This document shows, piece after piece, positions 7,808-14,892 of a stretch of DNA of 16,004 bases (its first letter is position 1; every line of letters starts with the position of its first letter). The stretch covers positions 1 to 16,004 of the forward strand of contig JAJRWM010000036.1 of NCBI GenBank assembly GCA_024276815.1, given 5' to 3'. The notes beneath the pieces are model-generated. The model searched no databases, was not told the DNA's origin, and was given only the letters and a program-made list of their open reading frames with translations. Both the position numbers and the translations under genes were made by a program. This DNA comes from a bacterium. GTDB taxonomy: Bacteria > JACRDZ01 > JAJRWM01.

Positions 7808-8496
7808 TTTTTTTGCTTGAATAAAGATTCCGCTAACTGGTAGCGGGCGGAAGGAGCGATCCGGCTGGCCGGATATTTCGCCAAAACTGTAGCGAACTTC
7901 TCTTCGGCTTTAGCGTAATCACCAAGCTTGAATAATGACCAGCCTTGAGAATAATAGGCGAAATCAATATACTTCGAGGTCGGATACTTATCAATCAGAG
8001 TCTGGTAAGCCCTGACCGCCTTGTCATATTCATTTAAATTGAAATAGGCTTCCCCGATCCAGTACTGGGCGGCGTGACGGTCCTCGCTCCCGGGCGCTTC
8101 GTCCAGGAGTTTCTGGTAGGCGTAAATCGCCAGCAAATACTCCTCATTTATGAATTCGATGCGGCCGATGCGCCCCAGGGCTTTATCAAGATAGCGGCTG
8201 GTGGGGTAAAGATTGACCAGATATTGGTATTCTTTTTGGGCCAGATCATATTTTTTCTGGTTAAAATAACATTCAGCGATCAGATACTGAACATAATCGA
8301 TCTTCTCATAGCGGGGATTGTTTTGCCGAACCTTGGTAAACTGGCTTAAAGCGATGTCATAGAAACCATCGTTGAAAGCTTCCCAGCCGACCTTTAAAAG
8401 CTGTTCGACCTCAACTTTCGCCGCAAGTGAAGAATTTAACAAAAAGAGAAAACAGAAAATCTGAACAAAGACAAGACTTCTTTTAAACTTAGACAT
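7808..8496 (-). CDS. Secreted TPR-repeat protein, N-terminal part with signal peptide
   Basis: The ATG at 8496 is preferred over the ATG at 8514, because GGGAGGGGGGAAG lies directly before 8496 and would be consumed by the earlier start. The protein begins with a signal peptide (basic SKFKR, hydrophobic VFVQIFCFLFLLN, then SSLAAK). TPR units start from about residue 25 (VEQLLKVGWEAFNDGFYDIAL). No lipobox Cys sits at the cleavage site, so it is probably a soluble periplasmic protein and not a lipoprotein. At the A7 run (7808-7814) the reading frame leaves the TPR pattern and meets a stop at 7660 after about 50 unrelated residues. With one extra A, the repeats continue perfectly into the downstream frame. 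The gene starts 63 nt after the stop of the 66-residue membrane protein. Confidence 0.8.
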
Positions 8497-8577
8497 GGCT
8501 TCCCCCCTCCCCATTTTCTAAGTTATCGGTTAAACGCCAATAATATTGAATGTTAAATCACTTAACCAAGGGAAGGC

Positions 8578-8778
8578 TCAGCTTAATAATGAACTTATTA
8601 ATTTGAACAATAAAGAACCCGCCCCTATTCCCAGGATTAAGGTTCCCAATACCACCAAGACTGACAACGCCTTGCGATAGCTGTAATAAAGGATGCCCGC
8701 GCCCAACGCTGTCAGATACAAGCTGTTGGCAACCAACATGTCTTTGAGCGTAACCAACGACAATAACAGGTCGGCCAA
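8578..8778 (-). CDS. Small membrane protein, two predicted membrane segments
   Basis: I do not recognise this 66-residue protein. It has two hydrophobic stretches (about 15-33 and 38-60) separated by a short basic turn (SYRKA), a hairpin-type inner-membrane topology. The predicted start is TTG at 8778, 3 nt after the GuaB3 stop, with GGGGA in the end of that gene as a possible ribosome-binding site. An ATG at codon 14 (8739) would remove part of the first segment and looks less likely. Its tight spacing to the GuaB3 gene and its hydrophobic, compositionally consistent sequence argue that it is real and co-transcribed. There is no evidence on function. Confidence 0.6.
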   Translation of the reverse strand: MADLLLSLVTLKDMLVANSLYLTALGAGILYYSYRKALSVLVVLGTLILGIGAGSLLFKLISSLLS

Positions 8779-8781
8779 AAT

Positions 8782-9942
8782 TTATTTCCCCATGCCAACC
8801 CTCTGAACCTGCTGAAAGACTTTTCCTTCAGTCTGGATCGACGGCGCAATGATGATCTCGGTTAACTGCATTTCCCTGATGTTGGCAGCGCCAAGATTAC
8901 CCATGGAAGTCATTAAGGCGCCCATTAAATTCTGGGAGCCGTCATCAAGTCGAGCCGGTCCGAAAAGAATCTCTTTCAGGGTTCCGGTGGTGCCAACCTT
9001 GATCCGGGTGCCCCGGGGCAGGTTGGCGTGAGGCGTCGCCATGCCCCAATGGAACCCACGACCCGGCGCTTCCTTGGTGCGGGCGAAAGCTGAACCAACC
9101 ATGACCGCGTCGGCTCCGCTGGCAATCGCCTTGCATATTTCACCGCCGATACGCATACCGCCGTCAGTGATAATTGAAACATATTTACCGGTTTTTTTGT
9201 AATAAAAATCACGGGCAGCCGCACAATCAGCCGTAGCGGTTACCTGCGGCACGCCGATACCCAAAACACCGCGTGTTGTGCAGGCCGCGCCCGGCCCTAT
9301 ACCAATCAAAAGAGCGTCAACCCCGGTCTCCATTAACTCCAGAGCCGTACCGTAGGTAACACAATTACCAACCACCAGGGGTATCTTTATCACATCCCTT
9401 AATTTTTTAAAATCCAGGACTTCGTATTCCGTAGCTAGGTGTTTGACCGTCGTAACCGTACTCTGCACCACGAAAATATCCGCTCCGGCCTCCTGGGCTA
9501 TCTGACCAAATTTCATGGCCCGCTGAGGAATCGCCGAGACAATCGCCGGTACGCCGGCGGCTTTGATCTCCTTGATCCGACGCGCTACCAGTTCCTCTTT
9601 AATCGGTTCCTCGTAAAGCCCCTGGACAAGGTGAGTCGCTTCTTCCGGCGTCGCGATCGCAATCTTGTCCAGCACTTCGCCGGGATCATCATAGCGGGTC
9701 TGAACTCCTTCGAGGTTCAAAACAGCCAAACCGCCCAGTTTCCCCATTTCAATGGCAAACCTGGTATCGACAACCCCATCCATCGCGGCCGCCATAATCG
9801 GTACTTTAAAAGCTAAAGGACCTATACTCCAGGCCGTATCCACTTCATTGGGATTAATCGTCACATTACCCGGCACCAGGGCCACTTCATCAAAACCATA
9901 ACAACGACGGGCTTTCCGGCCCCGTCCAAGAAACATTCCCAT
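8782..9942 (-). CDS. guaB3: GuaB3-type IMP dehydrogenase family protein (no CBS domains)
   Basis: The protein is a 386-residue TIM-barrel relative of IMP dehydrogenase, which oxidises IMP to XMP with NAD in guanine nucleotide synthesis. The active-site loop is present as [10 protein letters not shown], with the catalytic Cys at 221, and the IMP-binding region [30 protein letters not shown] follows. The pair of CBS domains found between strands in canonical GuaB is absent. The N-terminal signature [19 protein letters not shown] resembles the GuaB3 group known mainly from actinobacteria and cyanobacteria. The start at 9942 has AGGAGG eight nt upstream. Whether it is the cell's only IMP dehydrogenase cannot be judged here. 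GMP reductase is a less likely alternative. Confidence 0.85.
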   Translation of the reverse strand: MGMFLGRGRKARRCYGFDEVALVPGNVTINPNEVDTAWSIGPLAFKVPIMAAAMDGVVDTRFAIEMGKLGGLAVLNLEGVQTRYDDPGEVLDKIAIATPEEATHLVQGLYEEPIKEELVARRIKEIKAAGVPAIVSAIPQRAMKFGQIAQEAGADIFVVQSTVTTVKHLATEYEVLDFKKLRDVIKIPLVVGNCVTYGTALELMETGVDALLIGIGPGAACTTRGVLGIGVPQVTATADCAAARDFYYKKTGKYVSIITDGGMRIGGEICKAIASGADAVMVGSAFARTKEAPGRGFHWGMATPHANLPRGTRIKVGTTGTLKEILFGPARLDDGSQNLMGALMTSMGNLGAANIREMQLTEIIIAPSIQTEGKVFQQVQRVGMGK

Positions 9943-10097
9943 TAGAAAACCTCCTGAAAAACATGAATATATTTATTATTTTATTACTTTTGCCAGATTA
10001 ATTTACCAAGCTGATAAATTGATTTTTCGGCTGGTAAAAACGGAAATTTGATGGGATAGGATAATCTTTTTCATCACCAAAGTCAAGCTTTTTTCAG

Positions 10098-10243
10098 TGA
10101 CGGGTTACTTTCTGTCGTAATGCGTCAGTGAAGTGGGGGAACCAGTAATGTCATGCCAGCGTATGCAGGAATCTAGTGGATTCCCGTTGGCACGGGAATG
10201 ACAAATAAGGTCTTTTCCCCGGAAGACTGACGCGTTACTTTCT
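10098..10243. repeat. 16-bp direct repeat pair
   Basis: A 16-mer, TGACGGGTTACTTTCT at 10098-10113, recurs with one mismatch (TGACGCGTTACTTTCT) at 10228-10243. The 114 bp between the copies begin with one terminal inverted repeat of the deleted element described at 10114-10356 and contain the REP-like palindrome. The core TGACGCGTTAC also recurs at 10343-10353, and as its reverse complement with one change at 10117-10127. The repeats may mark successive insertions, or one may be an end sequence copied during rearrangement. Confidence 0.6.
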
Positions 10244-10356
10244 TGTTCAATCTGCTGCTGCTTCTCGAAACATGGCTCACAAAATCCCATACCCTGCTTA
10301 TCGACCGCTCCCACCCATCACCTTAACTCCTCCCCCAATAACTGACGCGTTACGAC
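10114..10356 (-). mobile_element. Internally deleted insertion element (MITE-like) with terminal inverted repeats
   Basis: The two ends of this 243-bp segment are inverted copies of each other over about 26 bp. One end reads GTCGTAATGCGTCAGT then GGGGGA. The other, read on the minus strand, is GTCGTAACGCGTCAGT then GGGGGA. Just inside the right-hand end, the minus strand has an open frame that from the ATG at 10290 reads MGFCEPCFEKQQQIEQ. This CxxC plus glutamine-rich helix looks like a transposase N-terminus (from memory similar to IS66-like proteins, not verified). It is cut off after about 16 residues at the internal 16-mer repeat. The longer frame to 10105 runs through repeat sequence and is not a gene. 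No clear target-site duplication is seen. Confidence 0.55.
10149..10203. repeat. REP-like palindromic repeat
   Basis: This 55-bp unit is bounded by TGTCAT and ATGACA and contains two stem arms, ATGCCAGCGTATGCAGGAAT and ATTCCCGTTGGCACGGGAAT, around CTAGTGG. It matches the general form of the dispersed extragenic palindromes of many environmental Gram-negative genomes (TGTCATTCC...GGAATGACA). Only one copy is present in the window. It lies inside the deleted insertion element. Confidence 0.7.
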
Positions 10357-10372
10357 TCCAGGCAATAATTCC

Positions 10373-10401
10373 TTGACAAAACAGAAACAATCTGATACAA
10401 T
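10373..10401 (+). promoter_or_regulatory. Sigma-70-type promoter for the thioredoxin-like gene
   Basis: A perfect -35 box TTGACA (10373-10378) is followed by exactly 17 nt and a -10 box TACAAT (10396-10401), five of six matching the consensus. It lies 66 nt upstream of the ATG at 10467. It directly abuts the end of the insertion-element relic at 10356, so the element may have delivered or disturbed upstream regulatory sequence. This is the best promoter in the window. Confidence 0.75.
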
Positions 10402-10466
10402 CCCTTGAATTAAGTAGATATAAGTCTTATGATATATAAAAAGACGCATAGGGAGAAAAAGGAGTT

Positions 10467-11201
10467 ATGGAGCGCTTCTCCAATAAAAGCGGTAAACTGG
10501 TACTTATCTTTGCCGTCCTGTTCATCGCTCAATTAAGTCAGGCCGCTGATTTTAGGCGCGTCACGGTTGGGAAAACCCTGCCGGAGTTTTCAATCAAAGA
10601 CCTCGAAAACAACATTTATACCCTCAATGAGTTAAAAGGTTATGACAGTTTAATCGTTTTCTGGAATATTCCGGAGACCGAAATGCATCGTGATTATTCG
10701 CTTGCGGGGATTATCGCGGTGCAAAATATGTATTCTTTATACGGCCGTGAGAAGGGTTTAAAAGTCCTGGCTATTTATATCCCGAAACATGACAACCAAG
10801 TCGAAGAACGGGAAATTGAAGCCATTAAAGACTTGCGTGAGAAATACCGCCTGGATTTACCTTTGCTGATAGACAGCGGCTTGAAACTGTTTGACCTGTT
10901 TGGCGTAAACGCGGCGCCTTGCACAATCCTGCTCAACAAAGAAGGAATTGTCACCTTCACTTTATCCAGTTATCCCTGGTCGGCGGAAAAAGCATTAAAA
11001 AAGGCGGTGAACCAGCAATTACCCTATTGTGATTCACCGCCTAAATATGCCAGTCTGCCCAAAGAGGGTTCCTTTAAATATCAGAAAAAGAACTTCTCGA
11101 AGTACTCCTCGAAAAGTAAAAGTCGGTCACAAGTTAAAAAGAACATACCCTTCTATCAATTCCTTGAACCTTGCTGTAAGCCGGTTATTGTAAACCAGTA
11201 A
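10467..11201 (+). CDS. Exported thioredoxin-fold (TlpA/AhpC-like) protein lacking CxxC
   Basis: The 244-residue protein starts with a signal peptide (LVLIFAVLFIAQLSQA, cleavage before ADF at about 26). A redoxin domain follows: VGKTLPEFSIKDLENNIYTLNELKG, the central strand SLIVFW, and the cis-Pro region GVNAAPCTILLNKEGIV. In TlpA-like proteins the motif WCxxC follows that central strand. Here the positions read WNIPETEM, with no Cys, so disulphide chemistry of the normal kind is absent. Remaining mature Cys are at 152 (directly after the cis-Pro), 188 and a terminal pair 236-237. A basic Ser/Lys-rich tail (about 200-226) precedes the CC pair. The start has AAGGAG only 2 nt away and GGGAG 11 nt away. 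Expected location is periplasmic or membrane-anchored. Role unknown; a binding or scaffold protein is likely. Confidence 0.75.
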   Translation: MERFSNKSGKLVLIFAVLFIAQLSQAADFRRVTVGKTLPEFSIKDLENNIYTLNELKGYDSLIVFWNIPETEMHRDYSLAGIIAVQNMYSLYGREKGLKVLAIYIPKHDNQVEEREIEAIKDLREKYRLDLPLLIDSGLKLFDLFGVNAAPCTILLNKEGIVTFTLSSYPWSAEKALKKAVNQQLPYCDSPPKYASLPKEGSFKYQKKNFSKYSSKSKSRSQVKKNIPFYQFLEPCCKPVIVNQ

Positions 11202-11553
11202 CCTTTCCTCGACTTCATCCAGCTATCCCTATCAGACATGAAAAAGCATTTCTCCCGCTAAATCTGCCAGGTGTTCTTGGAGTGTGTCGCGCTCAGATGT
11301 AATCTTTCTTTTGCCGCTGCGGCCTGACCGGCACCCGACATTTGAACACCCCAAAGGTGAGTTCCCCTCCCCTCCGACAGTTTAATTATCTATAGCAATG
11401 ATTAATATGAGCCTTGGGCAAAAATGATGAAAAAACAAATAAACGGGCACATCCAACCAGGGAAAAAACTATCAAACAATTAAAATTGTCGGGGAAAATC
11501 TACAATGTTACTCTGTGAATTACCCTGCCTGAGATTTTTAAAAGAGGTGACCT
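11202..11553 (+). other. Intergenic region upstream of the oxidoreductase genes
   Basis: I see no gene in these 352 bp. There is no clear Rho-independent terminator after the thioredoxin-like gene. Nested inverted repeats (GGTGTTC 11270-11276 with GAACACC 11344-11350; TGTCG 11285-11289 with CGACA 11336-11340) could fold a leader RNA, but match no riboswitch I recognise. A 14-bp palindrome, ACAATT-AA-AATTGT (11476-11489), sits about 65 nt before the start codon and could be an operator. A TACAAT at 11501-11506 has no matching -35 box at 17 nt. AAGAGGTGACCT just before 11554 is the ribosome-binding site. Confidence 0.4.
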
Positions 11554-12540
11554 ATGAGCGATTTACCGGTACGTGATGAATATGGTTTCTATGAGATACG
11601 ACTGGAAAGCATCGGCGGGCTGGGCGCCAACCTGGCGGGCAAGATACTGGCTGAAGCCGGTATCCTGAACCTGGGTTTTAATGGTTCCAGTTTTTCCAGT
11701 TACGGTTCCGAGAAACGGGGTTCTCCGGTCAAGGCTTTTATCCGTTTCTGCGATTCTGACTGTGAAGTGCGGATTAACAGCCCAGTGACCGAGCCTCATT
11801 TAATCGCTGTTTTTCAGGAAAACCTGAAACAAATTCTGCCGGTGCTGATGGGTATGAACGACAAAACCCGGGTGGTGGTCAATACGGCCAGAACCGCCCC
11901 GGCCGCCCGTGATTTCCTGGAGATGCCGGGCGGTACGCTTTATTGTGTTGACGCTCTCAAGATTTCCCGGGAAGAAAAGGTCAAGCTGAACACCACGATC
12001 TTGGGCGCGGTCTGCCGCGCGTCCGGGTTTCTCGCCAAGGAAGCGCTGGAGCAAGCTATTTCAGACACTTTGGGGAAAAAATACGCCTGGCTTGTTCCGG
12101 CCAACCTGAAAGCTTTTAACCGCGGTTTTGAGGAAGTCGAGATTTTGGAAGTTCCCGATGACGGTAAATATCCCTTCCAGCCCTTTCGGGAATCGCCGCC
12201 CCGCTGGGGGTATGGGAACGCGCCGATTGGCGGAACGATCACCGAAATCGCTTCGACTTTACGCAATGACCTGAGCGCTTCCCGCGAGGGGCTGCTGCCC
12301 TTTTTTATTCGTGACAATTGTACGGATTGTACCCTATGCGAATCGACCTGTCCTGATTACTGTTACGTCTGGCGGGAAGTCGAAAAAGACGGCCGGAAGA
12401 CCATGGTCAACACCGGGATAAATTATCAGTACTGCAAAGGCTGTCTGCGTTGTGTGGATATTTGTCCCTCACAGGCTATCGAGGCCCGGAACGAAAGCGA
12501 AGTGGATACGAAAAAACTGTCAAGAGTTTCAATCTGGTAG
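11554..12540 (+). CDS. 2-oxoacid:ferredoxin oxidoreductase, fused gamma and delta subunits
   Basis: This 328-residue protein joins two subunits of the CoA-dependent 2-oxoacid:ferredoxin oxidoreductase. Residues about 10-195 are the gamma domain (IRLESIGGLGANLAGKILAEAG, SSYGSEKRGSPVKAFIRF). Residues about 245-310 are a delta-type ferredoxin with two [4Fe-4S] motifs: Cys256, 259, 262, 266 and Cys294, 297, 300, 304, each ending in Cys-Pro. The linker 200-245 (PPRWGYGNAPIGG) resembles the delta N-terminal region of related enzymes. Electrons from 2-oxoacid oxidation in the next protein would leave through these clusters to ferredoxin. The GAGGTGACCT ribosome-binding site is close to the ATG. Only 14 nt separate the stop from the alpha/beta gene. 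Pyruvate is the likely substrate by family resemblance, but ketoisovalerate or 2-oxoglutarate cannot be excluded. Confidence 0.92.
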   Translation: MSDLPVRDEYGFYEIRLESIGGLGANLAGKILAEAGILNLGFNGSSFSSYGSEKRGSPVKAFIRFCDSDCEVRINSPVTEPHLIAVFQENLKQILPVLMGMNDKTRVVVNTARTAPAARDFLEMPGGTLYCVDALKISREEKVKLNTTILGAVCRASGFLAKEALEQAISDTLGKKYAWLVPANLKAFNRGFEEVEILEVPDDGKYPFQPFRESPPRWGYGNAPIGGTITEIASTLRNDLSASREGLLPFFIRDNCTDCTLCESTCPDYCYVWREVEKDGRKTMVNTGINYQYCKGCLRCVDICPSQAIEARNESEVDTKKLSRVSIW

Positions 12541-12554
12541 GGAAGGAAAAACAA

Positions 12555-14831
12555 ATGACTGAAGTTATAACCGAAAACAAGCAGGTGACGGTTGTTAAAA
12601 GCGGCAACGAAATGGCCGCTGTTGCCGCCAAGCAGATAAACTATCACGTTATGGGTTTTTATCCGATAACGCCCTCGACCCAGATCGCCGAGACCGTTGA
12701 CGAGATGAAAGCCAATGGCGAACATGATATAAAGATGATTCCCGGCGATGGCGAACATGGCGCCGCCGGAATTTGCTACGGAGCCGCGACCGGGGGCGGC
12801 CGGGTATTTAACGCCACTTCGGCCAACGGTTTGCTGTATTCTCTGGAGCAGTTGCCGGTGCAGTCGGGCACCCGTTTCCCGATGGTCCTGAACGTGGTGA
12901 CCCGTTCTTTTTCCGGGCCGCTGGATATCAAGGGCGATCATTCAGACCTGATGACGACCCTGAACATGGGCTGGATTATTTTACTGGCCAAAGACCCCCA
13001 GCGGGGCTACGACATGAACATAATCGCCGTAAAAATCGGCGAACAGGAAAAAGTACGGCTGCCGGTGATAGTCTCCAGCGACGGGTTCTTCACTTCCCAC
13101 CAGAAGCGGCGGGTCCAGTATTTTGAGAACAAGGAAACCGTCCAGGGATTTATTGGTCCGTTCAAAGCCGGCAACCACGCCCTGGACGCCGCTCACCCGG
13201 TGACCATCGGACCATACATGAACGAGCCGGACCTGATTAACAACAAGAAGCAGTTGAGCCTGGCCATGGCGGCGGCTTATGAAGCTTTACCGGGGATTTT
13301 TGAGGAATACGGGAAATTAAGCGGCCGGAAATACAGCATGGTGGAGACCTTTGAGCTTGAGGATGCCGAAGCCGCGCTGTTCATTCTCAACTCATCTTTC
13401 GACACCGCCAAGGAAGCTGTCATCAGACTGCGTAAAGAAGGTAAAAAGGTCGGTTTGCTCGCTGCCAATGTCCTTCGTCCCTGGCCTTATCATGAACTAA
13501 TCTCCGCCTGCAAAAATTTGCGGGCGCTTTGTGTCGCTGACCGTCAGGACTCATTTTCGGGGCAGGGCGGCAATATGACCCTGGAACTCAAGGCGACGCT
13601 CCAGGACGATCCGCAAAACAGGACCCGGGTTTTCAGCCGTATTTACGGGCTGGGCGGCAAGGATTTTTATGTCGGGGACGCCGTCGCCCTTTTAAACGAA
13701 GCTCTTGAAGTCGCCGTAAGCGGCCGGGTGAAGAACCGTTACGACTATCTGGGAGCATCTTCGGGCGACCTGAATTACCAGGCGGAATCCATGCTTGAGC
13801 CGATCCCTCAAGCTAAAAGCGGACTTCCCGAAAACTTTAACCTGGTCAAAGACGAGACCACGGGAATAACCAAGGTAAAGGGTGTGAATCTGAGAGAGCT
13901 GACCGGTATGCCCAAGCGGGTGGTCTCCGGTCACCGGGCTTGCCCGGGCTGCGGCATTTTCCCCAACCTTAACCTTTTCCTCAAGGGAATATCCGGCAAC
14001 GTTGTCGTCTTGTTCCAGACCGGCTGCGCCATGGTGGTGACGACCGGTTTCCCCCTGACCAGTTTCCGGGTTACCTATATCCATAATTTATTTCAGAACG
14101 GCGCCGCGACCCTCAGCGGTCTGGTCGAGATGTTCCAGGAGAAGAAACGCCGCGGCGAGATCCCGGTTGATGACGACTTTACTTTCATCATGGTTACCGG
14201 CGACGGCGGTCAGGACATTGGTATGGGGCCGACGATTGGCACGGCTTTACGCAACCATAAAATGATCATTCTCGAATATGATAACGGCGGTTACATGAAC
14301 ACCGGTTACCAGATGTCCTTTACCACGCCCTTCGCCGCGAAAACCACCACCTCGCACATCGGGCCGGCCCAGCATGGCAAAAACTTTTTCCACAAGGATA
14401 CCGCGCAAATTATCGCCGCGACCAACATCCCCTACGTTTGCACGGTTGCCGAATGCAACCCCCTCGATTATGTCAAAAAGGCCGCCAAGGCTCAGAAATA
14501 CAGCTCCGAACGGGGTCTGGTCTATGTCAAGGCGATCTCCGCCTGTCCCTTGAACTGGGGTGACAATCCCCGTCTGGAAAGAAGAGTTATCCAGGCCGGC
14601 GTGGACTGCTGCTTCTTTCCCCTGTATGAGGTAGAGGAGGGGATTACCAACATCACCTATGACCCGGAAAAGCTCAAGAAGAAGACTCCGGTCGGCGATT
14701 GGTTGAAGATGATGGGCCGCACCAGACATTTGATTGAACCGGAATACGCTCAGGAACTGGAAATGTTCCAGGACGAGGTCGACCGCCGCTGGGAAAGACT
14801 GAAAGCCAGGCATGAACATTCTCTACTGTAA
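12555..14831 (+). CDS. 2-oxoacid:ferredoxin oxidoreductase, fused alpha and beta subunits
   Basis: The ATG at 12555 is chosen because GGAAGG lies 8 nt upstream. The longer frame from 12450 overlaps the gamma/delta gene by 90 nt and adds unrelated residues. The 758-residue protein carries an alpha part (about 10-390) with YPITPSTQIAE and the CoA/substrate-region signature DIKGDHSDLM. The beta part (about 450-690) has the thiamine-diphosphate site GDGGQDIGMG (549-558) plus NGGYMNTG (577-584), and the cluster cysteines ACPGCG (463, 466), Cys491 and SACP (664). It catalyses oxidative decarboxylation of a 2-oxoacid to acyl-CoA, reducing ferredoxin through the partner protein. The DHSDLM motif resembles pyruvate enzymes. 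The C-terminal 60 residues form a helical tail (EMFQDEVDRRWERLKARHEH). It is cytoplasmic and oxygen-sensitive by family. Confidence 0.92.
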   Translation: MTEVITENKQVTVVKSGNEMAAVAAKQINYHVMGFYPITPSTQIAETVDEMKANGEHDIKMIPGDGEHGAAGICYGAATGGGRVFNATSANGLLYSLEQLPVQSGTRFPMVLNVVTRSFSGPLDIKGDHSDLMTTLNMGWIILLAKDPQRGYDMNIIAVKIGEQEKVRLPVIVSSDGFFTSHQKRRVQYFENKETVQGFIGPFKAGNHALDAAHPVTIGPYMNEPDLINNKKQLSLAMAAAYEALPGIFEEYGKLSGRKYSMVETFELEDAEAALFILNSSFDTAKEAVIRLRKEGKKVGLLAANVLRPWPYHELISACKNLRALCVADRQDSFSGQGGNMTLELKATLQDDPQNRTRVFSRIYGLGGKDFYVGDAVALLNEALEVAVSGRVKNRYDYLGASSGDLNYQAESMLEPIPQAKSGLPENFNLVKDETTGITKVKGVNLRELTGMPKRVVSGHRACPGCGIFPNLNLFLKGISGNVVVLFQTGCAMVVTTGFPLTSFRVTYIHNLFQNGAATLSGLVEMFQEKKRRGEIPVDDDFTFIMVTGDGGQDIGMGPTIGTALRNHKMIILEYDNGGYMNTGYQMSFTTPFAAKTTTSHIGPAQHGKNFFHKDTAQIIAATNIPYVCTVAECNPLDYVKKAAKAQKYSSERGLVYVKAISACPLNWGDNPRLERRVIQAGVDCCFFPLYEVEEGITNITYDPEKLKKKTPVGDWLKMMGRTRHLIEPEYAQELEMFQDEVDRRWERLKARHEHSLL

Positions 14832-14836
14832 AGTTA

Positions 14837-14865
14837 TTGTCGTATCATGTGATTGGTGCTACAAT
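14837..14865 (+). promoter_or_regulatory. Promoter for the MNT/HEPN unit
   Basis: TTGTCG (14837-14842), a 17-nt spacer and TACAAT (14860-14865) form a plausible sigma-70 promoter that begins 6 nt after the TAA of the oxidoreductase gene. It lies 27 nt upstream of the ATG at 14893, so the leader is short. This supports the toxin-antitoxin pair as an independent transcription unit. Confidence 0.55.
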
Positions 14866-14892
14866 TTAGCGGGAGTATAGAGGATACGGACA

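Noticed and set aside
10105-10314. 69-residue minus-strand open frame
   Set aside because: Its second half translates the REP-like palindrome and its first part is a truncated transposase start; it is not an independent gene.
12450-12554. N-terminal extension of the alpha/beta oxidoreductase
   Set aside because: It lies inside the gamma/delta gene, encodes residues unrelated to the alpha subunit, and a good ribosome-binding site precedes the ATG at 12555.
12426-12941. Long minus-strand frame of 171 residues opposite the oxidoreductase, and a similar one of 190 residues at 14247-14819
   Set aside because: Both are antisense shadows of strongly coding plus-strand sequence, with no recognisable motif and no ribosome-binding site of note.
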